A stretch of 64,000 nt of DNA from an uncultured Eubacterium sp. (GTDB taxonomy: Bacteria; Bacillota; Clostridia; Lachnospirales; Lachnospiraceae). The stretch spans positions 62,001 through 126,000 of the forward strand of contig CAKREC010000001.1 in NCBI GenBank assembly GCA_934316925.1, given 5' to 3'. The notes below the pieces were generated by a model. The model ran no database searches. It was not told the origin of the DNA and was given only the letters and a program-made list of their open reading frames with translations. A program made the translations under genes and the position numbers. Each line of letters begins with the position of its first letter. Within the stretch, counting starts at the first letter, position 1. Of the stretch, positions 35,992-44,207 are shown in pieces.

Positions 35992-37317
35992 ATGAAAGAG
36001 ATTCTAAAGGGAAGATGGGTTCAGGCATTGTGGAAAAAGGATGCCATAACGAAGGAATTTATACGACAAATTTACCCAAGGGACAGGGTGGAAGTGAGAG
36101 GAGAGCAGATATGGCGAAGACGCATTGCGGTCATGGGAGGGATTGTTTTTGGTGGGATCGTATTGCTTCTTTTGGGAAATTTTGTCTACGAGAAGAATAC
36201 GTTTGGACTGGATAAGAATGTACTTCAACGAACATCTCCAGACATTCCACTTGTTGTTCGTGGTAATGGCGAGAATGGTGAGTGGCAAAAAGAGATGAAC
36301 CTTCATCTAGAGGAAAGAAAATTTACGGAACAGGAATGTGAAAAAATGGAAATGAAGGTTCAGGAATATTTGGAGCAGACTCTTCTGGGGGAAAACAGAT
36401 CGGCAGAGTCTATTACATCCAAGCTGTTATTTTCAAAAGAAATTCCGGATACAGAAATTTTGCTGAACTGGATCGTGGATGACCGGTATATTAATGAGCA
36501 GGGAGAAATACGCTTTTCAGCGGTTCCGCAAGATGGTGTTGACACGGAGGTCACGGTTGAGGCAGAATACAGGAATTTCAAAAAGACGTATCATTATCCA
36601 ATACATATTGTAGCGAAACAATTATTTGGTGCCGAGCGTGAGATTGCAGAAGTCAAAGAAGAAATAAAAAAGGCGATCAAGCAGCAAAAAACAGAGGACA
36701 AGATCATATTGCCGGATACTTTAGGAAACACAAAATTAAATTATGAGGTAAAACAGGACAAGGATCCACCGTATTTGCTGGTTCTGATGATGATGGGAAT
36801 CGTGCTGTATCCTTTATGCGAAAGAGAACGTCAAAAGAAACAGCTGGAAGCGAGAAAGGAACAGTTGGCATTGGATCATCCGGGAATTGTAAACAAAGTG
36901 ATGTTATTGTTAGGGGCAGGCCTCACTTTGCGTCAATGTTTTTTGCGTCTGGCACAAGAATACGAGGAGCAACGGAAAAAAACAGGGGAGCGACGATATG
37001 CTTATGAGGAAATATGTATTATGATAAACGAAATTCAGGATGGTATGCCGGATATTCCTGCAGTAGAGCAGTTTGGAAAGCGATGTGGGATACAGCCGTA
37101 CCTCCGGTTTGCATCCATTATTTCTCAAAATCTCAGGAAGGGATCACAGGGATTGATTGAAATTTTGGAGCAAGAAGCATTGGAAGCTTTTGATCAAAGG
37201 AAGCAACAAGCACTTAGGATGGGTGAAACAGCAAGTACGAAATTATTGTTTCCGATGATGATCATGTTGGGATTAGTGATGGGAATTATAATGGTTCCCG
37301 CTTTTATGAGTATGTGA
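35992..37317 (+). CDS. TadC-like platform protein with large extracytoplasmic insert
   Basis: A 441-residue protein. Membrane helix 1 near residues 46-66, then about 200 residues (67-260) without hydrophobic helices, then helix 2 near 262-280, a GspF-type cytoplasmic domain (LLLGAGLTLRQCFLRLAQEY ... EQFGKRCGIQPYLRFASIISQNLRKG ... LEQEALEAFDQRKQ) and a last helix (LLFPMMIMLGLVMGII). The F domain and position after tadB identify TadC; the 200-residue domain between the first two helices is not in canonical TadC and should face outward. Start ATG 35992 follows GGAGGG. Confidence 0.75.
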   Translation: MKEILKGRWVQALWKKDAITKEFIRQIYPRDRVEVRGEQIWRRRIAVMGGIVFGGIVLLLLGNFVYEKNTFGLDKNVLQRTSPDIPLVVRGNGENGEWQKEMNLHLEERKFTEQECEKMEMKVQEYLEQTLLGENRSAESITSKLLFSKEIPDTEILLNWIVDDRYINEQGEIRFSAVPQDGVDTEVTVEAEYRNFKKTYHYPIHIVAKQLFGAEREIAEVKEEIKKAIKQQKTEDKIILPDTLGNTKLNYEVKQDKDPPYLLVLMMMGIVLYPLCERERQKKQLEARKEQLALDHPGIVNKVMLLLGAGLTLRQCFLRLAQEYEEQRKKTGERRYAYEEICIMINEIQDGMPDIPAVEQFGKRCGIQPYLRFASIISQNLRKGSQGLIEILEQEALEAFDQRKQQALRMGETASTKLLFPMMIMLGLVMGIIMVPAFMSM

Positions 37318-37328
37318 AAAGGAGAAAG

Positions 37329-37508
37329 ATGTATATGGATCAGTTAAAATTATTTTTTGAGGAAGAAGATGCAGTTGGGGTAGTTGAAATCATTTTGATT
37401 CTGGTTGTTCTTGTAGCGTTGGTGGCTACCTTTAAAACTAAGATTGGAGCCGTTGTCACAAAGGCGTTTAAAAATTTCAATACGGACACATCAAAAATAT
37501 TGCAATAA
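37329..37508 (+). CDS. Flp1-like Tad pilin
   Basis: A 59-residue protein: an acidic leader end (FFEEEDAVG), then VVEIILILVVLVALVATF, the single pilin helix, and a short basic tail. This is the Flp1-like major pilin of clostridial Tad systems. AAAGGAG at 37317-37323 favours ATG 37329 over 37314. Prepilin peptidase would cleave after the glycine; glutamate then lies at +3 rather than +5, so the exact cleavage is uncertain. Position between tadC and DUF5702 is typical. Confidence 0.82.
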   Translation: MYMDQLKLFFEEEDAVGVVEIILILVVLVALVATFKTKIGAVVTKAFKNFNTDTSKILQ

Positions 37509-37526
37509 AGAGGCAATCGGAGAGAT

Positions 37527-39497
37527 ATGAGACAGGGAAGTGTAACAGTGTTTTTTTCTCTGGTGGGGATTCTGATTGTAGCATTATTAGGGACATTGGT
37601 GGAAACTGCCCGTTATACAGCATGTGCGCAGCATGGAAAAAGAACTTTACAGATGGGGTGCGATGCGCTATTGACGGAATACAGCAAGCCGTTATATGAC
37701 CGGTATCGTCTCTTTGCGATAGAAGATACCGGGGAAACTTTTGAATCGGTGATAGCACGATATATGAATAGCACTTTTGAGGAAAAACAAGGGTATATGA
37801 ATTTTTTTCAAGGATCTGTGGATGAGGTCGCGGTAACGGATAAACAGTATCTGGGAGATGATAACGCAAAGGATTTGCAGGAACAGATCAATGCGTATAT
37901 GAAATGCGAGATTGTAAAGGGGCAGCAGAAGGAGACAGTTGAAAAATGGAAACCTAATCAAAAATCAGAGGAACTTGCAAAGAAAACAGAAGAAGATATC
38001 GAGCAGTTACAAAAAGAAGCATCACTTGATACAGAACTGTTGAAACTGATGGAATATGTAGATGGGATTGTCCTGGTGAGAGGGAAAATCCAGTGCAAAA
38101 AGAAATTTGTGAAAATGTTTTTCCGAAAGGGAAGCAGTGCTGCAGATTATGGCGTTTTAGATCCGAAAGTATGGAAGAAGATGAAAAAATGCCAGATAAA
38201 GATGGAGGAGATGCCTACAGCAACACAACTTGGTCAAGCTCTTAAAGTTACCAAAAAAGCAATAGAACAAAGAAAGAGTTTGGAAGAGAAGTATCAGAAA
38301 ATAGCAGGTACTTCAAAAAATCAACAGCATACGCAATACATTAGCAGATTGATACAACAGCTTTCTGTTTTGGAGTCTAATTATGATATTTTAGAGAAGA
38401 TTTTGAAAATTTCAAAAATGAAGGGAGATCATAAAGATGAACTGCTTGAATTGTGGGAGGGCTACGACACGAAAACGATTGCTTTTGATTATCGGGGCAT
38501 CCATAAAAGTGGAGGTGAGAAAAATCCTATTGAATGTTTTGGCGAGTCATGGAAGAAAGGCATTATTTCATTAGTTTTACAGCAACCGGAGAAGGTATCC
38601 AAAAAGGGAGTACCCGCATCGCGTTATTTTGAAAATCTATATAAAGACGCAGAGAAAACGGAAGATCTGACAGAAAACAAAATAGAGAAGTTTGTGAGCA
38701 ACAAAGAGGTTGGATTGAGCGGAACGATTGGAGACATTGCAGCAACCACGGCAGATACTTATTTTCTGAGCGAATATGGAAAGAAACATTTTAGCCATTA
38801 TGGGCAGGACAAAATGGCGGAAACGCCTGCATTATTGTATGAGTGGGAATATTTTGTCGCAGGAAAGAAAACCGATAAAGAAAATTTATCAGCCGTTCTG
38901 AACCGGATCATGCTATCGCGAACACCGATCAATCTGGCAGCTATTGCACAGGATTCAGGAAAACAAACACAGGCTTACAGCATAGCGGCAGCAGTTGTTG
39001 GATTTTCAGGAATGGAACCTCTGATCCGGTTGACACAATCTCTTATTCTGATCACCTGGGCTTTGGTAGAAAGTATGATTGATGTTGCAGCTATGCTTCA
39101 GGGAAAGAAAGTACCGGTGCTAAAAGGGGAAGCCCACATTACAGCTTCATTGCAGGATGTTTTGTCGCTTTCTCATGCGACAATTATGAATAAGGCAAAG
39201 CAGGTAAAGAATGTGAAAAAAGCAGGGATGGATTATAAGGACTATCTTCAAATGTTTGCTGCTATGAAAAACAACAGCATTTGCCGCTACCGGATTATGG
39301 ATTGTATACAATGGAATATGCAAAAAAATGTTAGAAGTCATTTTCAATTACAAACCTGTGTTTCATCCATCAAAACGAAAGCCGGCTTTCGCTTTAACAG
39401 CAAATTTTTACGATTTCCATCGGTAGAGGAAATGCTGAACCGAAGAATTGGAGAAGTTACGACTTCTGCCAGGGTGTGTGGAGACTATTTATCTTAG
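37527..39497 (+). CDS. DUF5702 Tad-associated protein
   Basis: A 656-residue protein with an N-terminal pilin-like helix (RQGSVTVFFSLVGILIVALLG) in which phenylalanine replaces the +5 glutamate of TadE-type leaders, followed by a long, lysine-rich, helical extracytoplasmic region and another hydrophobic patch near residues 485-525. Clostridial Tad clusters regularly carry such proteins under the name DUF5702 (from memory). It probably is a minor pilus or TadG-like component. Stop codon TAG at 39495; a long inverted repeat begins 5 bases downstream. Confidence 0.78.
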   Translation: MRQGSVTVFFSLVGILIVALLGTLVETARYTACAQHGKRTLQMGCDALLTEYSKPLYDRYRLFAIEDTGETFESVIARYMNSTFEEKQGYMNFFQGSVDEVAVTDKQYLGDDNAKDLQEQINAYMKCEIVKGQQKETVEKWKPNQKSEELAKKTEEDIEQLQKEASLDTELLKLMEYVDGIVLVRGKIQCKKKFVKMFFRKGSSAADYGVLDPKVWKKMKKCQIKMEEMPTATQLGQALKVTKKAIEQRKSLEEKYQKIAGTSKNQQHTQYISRLIQQLSVLESNYDILEKILKISKMKGDHKDELLELWEGYDTKTIAFDYRGIHKSGGEKNPIECFGESWKKGIISLVLQQPEKVSKKGVPASRYFENLYKDAEKTEDLTENKIEKFVSNKEVGLSGTIGDIAATTADTYFLSEYGKKHFSHYGQDKMAETPALLYEWEYFVAGKKTDKENLSAVLNRIMLSRTPINLAAIAQDSGKQTQAYSIAAAVVGFSGMEPLIRLTQSLILITWALVESMIDVAAMLQGKKVPVLKGEAHITASLQDVLSLSHATIMNKAKQVKNVKKAGMDYKDYLQMFAAMKNNSICRYRIMDCIQWNMQKNVRSHFQLQTCVSSIKTKAGFRFNSKFLRFPSVEEMLNRRIGEVTTSARVCGDYLS

Positions 39498-39501
39498 AAT
39501 T

Positions 39502-39636
39502 GAGGTTCAAAAGGGTATTCTATAAAAAGAATAACAAATATAAAAGAAAGAGAGGGGCAATCTATCAGTAAACAAAACACTAAAATAACTATTACAAAGA
39601 AAAATTTATGTCATATAGGATACCCTTTTGGGCTTC
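39502..39636. repeat. 23-bp imperfect inverted repeat enclosing the TadE leader region
   Basis: 39502-39524 can pair with 39614-39636 along 23 contiguous positions, four of them G-U wobbles in RNA and none a mismatch. The 89-base loop is AT-rich and includes AGAGGGG, the only Shine-Dalgarno-like site before the TadE gene. It could be an mRNA processing or stability element, or the remains of a small mobile element. Confidence 0.65.
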
Positions 39637-40373
39637 GATTCAAAAGCTGGAGCGGTTCTATGACGGTAGAGGCTTCCCTGGTTATGCCGGTTTTTATTAT
39701 GGCAATGGTTGCGATTGCGTATATGGGAAATATGATTCTGTGTCAGGACAAAGTACAGTGGGCATTAACAAGAGTAGCTAATGAGGCATCCATTGAAAAT
39801 GCGATCAAGGGTACCGCCTCTAACAAAAGTACCGTTTATTACCGCGCGAAAATGAATGCCTATTTGTCGGCTGTTCCACTTCGTTTATCTCTTGCAGAAT
39901 CTGATATGAGTGGTAAAAATGAGGAAATAAAAGTCACGGCTACTTATTATATGCGAGTTCCTTTTGCGGATTTTTTTAATTTACGATGTCGGTTCCGACA
40001 GACCGTACATACAAGGGCATTCGTCGGTGTGGATGATAGAAGTAATCAAGACAAAGAGGAATGTAACGTATATATTGCACCTACCGGATCGGTATATCAT
40101 AAGAACAAAGACTGCACATATTTAAAATTGACAATCTCAGAATATCTATATGAAGATGTAGCAGCTTTAAGAAATACCAGTGGAGGCAAATATAAGCCAT
40201 GTGATGTATGTTGTTCTGATCATATTGTACAAAAAAATGAGCCGGTTATTATTACCAATTACGGAGACCGGTATCATATTACGAGGGGATGCAGTGGGAT
40301 TAAACGTTCTATATCGGAAATTTCAATAAATAATGTTGGAAAACGAAGTCCGTGTAGTAAGTGTGGAAGGTGA
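39564..40373 (+). CDS. TadE-like pseudopilin with two Cys-rich C-terminal repeats; start codon unusual
   Basis: A minor-pilin-like protein. SGSMTVEASLVMPVF is a textbook prepilin junction (cleave after Gly; Ser+1, Glu+5), but the only ATG (39660) encodes the Met at +2, so starting there would destroy the site. The frame is open back to 39504 with no ATG, GTG or TTG; ATC at 39564 lies 6 bases after AGAGGGG and would give a 269-residue product with a basic leader. After the TadE helix and a soluble domain come two tandem repeats of about 45 residues, each with YHxxxxC and PCxxC (VYHKNKDC ... KPCDVCC; RYHITRGC ... SPCSKCG), probably metal-binding or disulfide knots. If ATG 39660 is used the protein has 237 residues. 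Confidence 0.7.
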   Translation: MSKQNTKITITKKNLCHIGYPFGLRFKSWSGSMTVEASLVMPVFIMAMVAIAYMGNMILCQDKVQWALTRVANEASIENAIKGTASNKSTVYYRAKMNAYLSAVPLRLSLAESDMSGKNEEIKVTATYYMRVPFADFFNLRCRFRQTVHTRAFVGVDDRSNQDKEECNVYIAPTGSVYHKNKDCTYLKLTISEYLYEDVAALRNTSGGKYKPCDVCCSDHIVQKNEPVIITNYGDRYHITRGCSGIKRSISEISINNVGKRSPCSKCGR

Positions 40374-40386
40374 AAAGGGAGATAAA

Positions 40387-40806
40387 ATGGAAAAAATGAT
40401 AGGAATGATTTTGGGCAGTTATTTATTGATCTGTGGAATTGTTGACTGGAGAAGCCGCAAAGTATGGATCTTGCCCTGGGTTGTCATGACGGGACTAATG
40501 ATCCTTGCATTATTATGGTCGGGAAAAGCACCTATTATGTTACTGTATGGTGCCTTGCCCGGTGGAATACTCATTGTTGTTTCGGGAATAACAGGAGGAC
40601 ATATTGGGTTGGGAGATGGTCTTTTGGTGCTGACGATAGGAATGTATCTGGGAGCTATGAATACACTTTTTGTATTATTAACAAGTATGTTTTTGTCAGC
40701 AATTGCCGGGGCTGTCCTGCTTATTGTGAGAAAAGTGGGGTGGAAATACACAATGCCGTTTGTGCCCTATTTATGCGTTGGATATTGGGTGGTGATGTTA
40801 TGTTAA
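40387..40806 (+). CDS. Prepilin peptidase, A24 family, second copy
   Basis: A 139-residue polytopic protein with aspartates in IVDWRSRKVWILP and GGHIGLGDGLLVLTIGMYLG (canonical GxGD), as in TadV/PilD catalytic domains. ATG 40387 follows AAAAGGGAG; the longer frame from 40333 has no support. Its 3' end overlaps the next TadE-like gene by 7 bases. Having two A24 peptidases in one Tad operon suggests division of labour between Flp and TadE-type substrates, an inference. Confidence 0.85.
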   Translation: MEKMIGMILGSYLLICGIVDWRSRKVWILPWVVMTGLMILALLWSGKAPIMLLYGALPGGILIVVSGITGGHIGLGDGLLVLTIGMYLGAMNTLFVLLTSMFLSAIAGAVLLIVRKVGWKYTMPFVPYLCVGYWVVMLC

Positions 40807-41246
40807 AAGTTAATGTAAAAGGCTACTTTACCGTGGAGGCAACATTTATCACAGCAATATCAATATGGGTTTTGATAGGATTGATGTATGGTGGATTTTA
40901 TGTGCACGATCGTGTGGTTCTTTCCGCATATACGTGTGGAAATTTTAATACTTGGATCCGAACACAGGATATATCCCGGACAAAGTGGGAAGATACATTT
41001 CAAAAGGATTTGAATAAAAAGCTGTTTCTTTTAAATGTTAAAAAGGTATCGGTTAAACAATTGCTCATAGAAAAAAGAGTATCTGTCAGTTACCAAATTC
41101 CAATTTCGTGGGGATTGTTAAAAAGATTGTGGCAGGGAAATCAATCGAATATAACAGAAACGTTCTGTTTTGGAATACACAGACCAGCGCAGTCTTTGTG
41201 GGCTTTTCAAGATGCCGGTAAGAGGAAAAAGGAGGGGAGTGAGTGA
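40800..41246 (+). CDS. TadE-like pseudopilin
   Basis: A 148-residue protein. The leader MLKVNVKG is followed by YFTVEATFITAISIWVLIG: cleavage after Gly puts Glu at +5, the expected prepilin signal. The remaining domain (WIRTQDISRTKWEDTF ... KRVSVSYQIPIS) is small and beta-containing. A longer frame from 40464 exists but shadows the peptidase gene; GGTGG just before ATG 40800 and the leader fix the start. Ends shortly before DUF6382. Confidence 0.8.
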   Translation: MLKVNVKGYFTVEATFITAISIWVLIGLMYGGFYVHDRVVLSAYTCGNFNTWIRTQDISRTKWEDTFQKDLNKKLFLLNVKKVSVKQLLIEKRVSVSYQIPISWGLLKRLWQGNQSNITETFCFGIHRPAQSLWAFQDAGKRKKEGSE

Positions 41247-41249
41247 ACA

Positions 41250-42107
41250 ATGGATATGAAGAGACGCTGGGAAAACGGCAAACAGTATCTATATTTGTCT
41301 GCACCTTTAAATGAAGAGGGGACATATGAGGAGCGATTGTTTCAACTGGAGGAAATAGAAAGTTTTTTATCCTTGGAAATTCAATGTATTGATGAAAATA
41401 GGGAATATATGTATTTCATTGAAGATTATATTGCTTTAGAAGACTATATCTACCATGAAACTCTGACGATGGAGACTATGATTGGATTTTTCCGGGCCAT
41501 GCTTCATGCGGGAACTGTGTTGGAAGAATATTTACTGAATCCCAAAGGGATTTTATTGTATGGTGAGACCTGCTTTTATGACTGGGATCAGCAGAAATGG
41601 TTATTTGTTTATAGAAACATGGACAACAAACAGTGGGGCGAAGGCGTAAAGAGAATTTGTCAGATGTTTCTGGCTGGAATTAAAGAAAAAGGGAGAGAAG
41701 CCAATTTTTTGTACGAACTTCATGGACTTTGCTTTAAAGCGGATATGACAATGGGGCATTTAAGAGCTTTTTTAAATCAATATGAATTAGCGGGAAGAAG
41801 TGCAAAAATAGAGAAAAATGGATTTTGCGAAAAAGACGAGATAATATCCGTAAGTGCACAGGAGAAAGAACAGAAAAAAAAGACAAGTGACAACATTTTG
41901 CGTCACATAAATTACCGGCATGGGATATGTGCGGTGTGGGTGGTTATCGGTATTGTTATTTGGATCATTGCATGGAAATGTAATCTGTTTTTTACACAAG
42001 TAACCTACTCGCTTGACTGGAAGAAAATGATTTCTTTTTTTATCTTTATTGTAGCAGGGGTAGGCTATGGTGTCTGGAAGACCGCCCCTAATAAGTCAGA
42101 TGAGTAA
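41250..42107 (+). CDS. DUF6382-like membrane protein at the end of the Tad operon
   Basis: A 285-residue protein. Residues 1-180 form a soluble domain (YLYLSAPLNEEGTYEERLFQLEE..., ILLYGETCFYDWDQQKWLFVY) resembling DUF6382, which in related operons is followed by an FHA domain (from memory). Here a short charged linker is followed by two membrane helices (about 227-247 and 260-278) and no FHA motif is visible. Start ATG 41250 lies 12 bases after GGAGGGG. The final 20 bases overlap the convergent ASKHA gene. Role unknown; probably regulatory or structural for the Tad machine. Confidence 0.65.
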   Translation: MDMKRRWENGKQYLYLSAPLNEEGTYEERLFQLEEIESFLSLEIQCIDENREYMYFIEDYIALEDYIYHETLTMETMIGFFRAMLHAGTVLEEYLLNPKGILLYGETCFYDWDQQKWLFVYRNMDNKQWGEGVKRICQMFLAGIKEKGREANFLYELHGLCFKADMTMGHLRAFLNQYELAGRSAKIEKNGFCEKDEIISVSAQEKEQKKKTSDNILRHINYRHGICAVWVVIGIVIWIIAWKCNLFFTQVTYSLDWKKMISFFIFIVAGVGYGVWKTAPNKSDE

Positions 42108-43488
42108 TATACTTTTTCTGAAAATAGTCACTATTGGCCAGATTAATGTTTTTTAAGGTAATTTGCGAGGAGTCCACGAGTAAATGATCTTCTGTTGCAT
42201 AGCGAAAGAGTCCCTGTAAGCATGTATTTCCCATTACGTGTATGGATTCTTTTGGAATAGAGGAAAAAAGATTTAGCGTAATGCAGTCTTCCAGATCAAT
42301 AAAAAATCCGAGTCCTCCACCTACATATAAGTGATGGATTTCATTCGGTGTAATGCCTGCGGTATGGCACAAAGTGTCAATACCTGCGGCAATGGCGGCA
42401 ACAGCTAACTGAATGGTTCGAAAATCATCAGCGGAAAATGTTATGGAAGTTCCGTCTTGCTTTCTGGCGAGAAGGACACCATTTGAAGGGAATTTTCCAG
42501 TCAATATGCCATCTGCGTCAACATAATTTTTTCGCAGGAGTTCCGCAGCAACCGATATTGCGCCGGAGCCACAGATACCAATGGGAAGTTTATCATCAAT
42601 GGTAGTCAGTCGTGGCATCAGCCCGCGGAGTGTTACATGGGAGATGGCTCCTGGAATTCCAGGACAACCGTATGACAAACCATTTCCCTCGAAAGCAGGA
42701 CCGGCAGCAGTAGAAGTGCTATAGTAATGATGATCGCAACTTAAGATCATCTCGCCATTTGTCCCTAGGTCGACTAACAGGCTGTTGCCAGCAGATAAGT
42801 CGAGACGGCAGCTATAAAATCCGGCAGTAAGATCTCCTCCAACAAAGGCGGATTGCCATGGCAGGATCGTCACGTTACAGTTGTTATACATAAAAGGAAC
42901 TGGCATTGTGGCTTTGATCTCAAAGGGGCTGGCGCTCAGAGAACGAAGGTCATAACCAAGTAGCAGATGGATCATGGTTGTATTTCCTCCAATGTAGCAC
43001 TGGCAGATATCGGAGACTGTCTGACCGTTTTTTTTGCATATATTTTCAGACTCTACTTTTAATGCTTCGGTGATCACCTGTGTTAGCTGTGACTTCATAC
43101 CATCCAGAGATGCCTGTATCCGGGAGATCACATCGGAACCATATTTTTTCTGGGGATTCACAAATGTATGGGTGTTTCGTAAATGTTTTGTTTTTGAGTC
43201 AATGAGAGCGAGTGCTACTGTGGTAGTTCCCAGATCAATGAGTAAAGTATCTGCTGGCCCGGGAGTCCGATTTTTTGAGGAAAAAGAAATACTGGATATC
43301 TTTTCACTATATTCCGGAATTTCGACCGTCATTGAGTTTTTTGGAACCATACTGCAATCAAAGGAATAAACTTTTCCATTGCAGCGATGATTTCCGTTGC
43401 AATTGCAGGGAATGGTATATCCTTGTTCTTCAATCAGAGTCAGTATATTTTTGGTATTTGTCTGGTCACAGTGAATCAATACTTTCAT
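42088..43488 (-). CDS. ASKHA-domain (DUF4445) protein, RACE-like corrinoid activator
   Basis: A 466-residue protein of the family of reductive activators of corrinoid enzymes. After a short N-terminal domain with CNCNGNHRC (a reduced ferredoxin-like site: CxCx5C, but the last cysteine of the [2Fe-2S] set is missing), there is an actin-like ASKHA fold: LLIDLGTTTVALALID, GGNTTMIHLLLG, LLVDLGTNGEMIL, AAGPAFEGNGLSYG, GICGSGAISVAAELL and YVGGGLGFFIDL. ATG 43488 is preceded by AAGGAG at 11 bases; the frame extends to 43545. No corrinoid protein or methyltransferase is nearby, so its client is unknown. Confidence 0.82.
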   Translation of the reverse strand: MKVLIHCDQTNTKNILTLIEEQGYTIPCNCNGNHRCNGKVYSFDCSMVPKNSMTVEIPEYSEKISSISFSSKNRTPGPADTLLIDLGTTTVALALIDSKTKHLRNTHTFVNPQKKYGSDVISRIQASLDGMKSQLTQVITEALKVESENICKKNGQTVSDICQCYIGGNTTMIHLLLGYDLRSLSASPFEIKATMPVPFMYNNCNVTILPWQSAFVGGDLTAGFYSCRLDLSAGNSLLVDLGTNGEMILSCDHHYYSTSTAAGPAFEGNGLSYGCPGIPGAISHVTLRGLMPRLTTIDDKLPIGICGSGAISVAAELLRKNYVDADGILTGKFPSNGVLLARKQDGTSITFSADDFRTIQLAVAAIAAGIDTLCHTAGITPNEIHHLYVGGGLGFFIDLEDCITLNLFSSIPKESIHVMGNTCLQGLFRYATEDHLLVDSSQITLKNINLANSDYFQKKYITHLTY

Positions 43489-43507
43489 GAGAAGATACGC
43501 TCCTTCA

Positions 43508-43536
43508 TTGCCCCCAAAGGGGAATTGTGATACAAT
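43508..43536 (+). promoter_or_regulatory. Possible sigma-A promoter for the rhomboid gene
   Basis: TTGCCC, 17-base spacer, TACAAT, 27 bases before the first ATG. Confidence 0.4.
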
Positions 43537-43562
43537 TCTAATCATAACATAAATAGAAAAGG

Positions 43563-44207
43563 ATGAGAATAGTTCCTATGGATAATCGCGAACCCCAAAT
43601 GTCAAAAATACCTAAATTAACGATTTTGCTTGTTCTTGTTAATGTGCTTGTTTTTTTATATATGGAATTTACGGGATCCAGTGAAGATACGGATTACCTG
43701 ATACAGATGGGCGCTTTGTGGAAACCGCTCGTTGTTGATGGTCATCAGTATTACCGTTTGATTTCCAGTTTCTTTTTGCACATAGGGTGGGATCACCTCA
43801 TCAATAATATGATTTCATTATTGGTATTAGGATATGCATTAGAAGAAGTGGTAGGATCGATCCGGTTTAGTGTGATCTACTTTATGTCTGGAATTCTTGC
43901 AGGAGTAACCTCCATCGTTTATAATATGAGCATAGGCGAAGAATCTGTAGTTTCCTGCGGTGCATCGGGGGCGATTTATGGACTCAGCGGAGCACTTTTG
44001 ATTCTTTTGATCATTGGAAACCGGGGAAAGAGCAGACGGACGACAGAGGTTCCCAGATATTTGGTATATCTGGCACTCAGTCTGTACAGCGGAATGCAGG
44101 ATGCCAGCATTGACAATGCGGCACATGTAGGTGGATTTATTGCAGGCCTGGTTGTTTGCTTTATTTTGACATGGAACAAAGGTATGGAGGTAACATATGA
44201 GAGTTAA
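43563..44207 (+). CDS. Rhomboid-family intramembrane serine protease
   Basis: A 214-residue polytopic protease. Features in order: HIGWDHLINNMISLLVLG (the H..W.HL..NM motif of loop/helix 2), catalytic Ser in SCGASGAIYGLSGALL (GASG), and catalytic His in NAAHVGGFIAGL. About six or seven helices. Two starts are possible, ATG 43563 and ATG 43578 (MDNREPQMSK); AAAAGG lies right against the first, so the second may be used. The end overlaps the next gene by 11 bases. Confidence 0.9.
   Translation: MRIVPMDNREPQMSKIPKLTILLVLVNVLVFLYMEFTGSSEDTDYLIQMGALWKPLVVDGHQYYRLISSFFLHIGWDHLINNMISLLVLGYALEEVVGSIRFSVIYFMSGILAGVTSIVYNMSIGEESVVSCGASGAIYGLSGALLILLIIGNRGKSRRTTEVPRYLVYLALSLYSGMQDASIDNAAHVGGFIAGLVVCFILTWNKGMEVTYES

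Noticed and set aside
39608..39660. ATG at 39608 as TadE start
   Set aside because: It is out of frame with the TadE sequence and would need a frameshift; no slippery site is seen.
40464..40799. Longer version of the second TadE-like protein reaching back into the peptidase gene
   Set aside because: The prepilin leader and ribosome binding site fix the start at 40800; the extension has no support.
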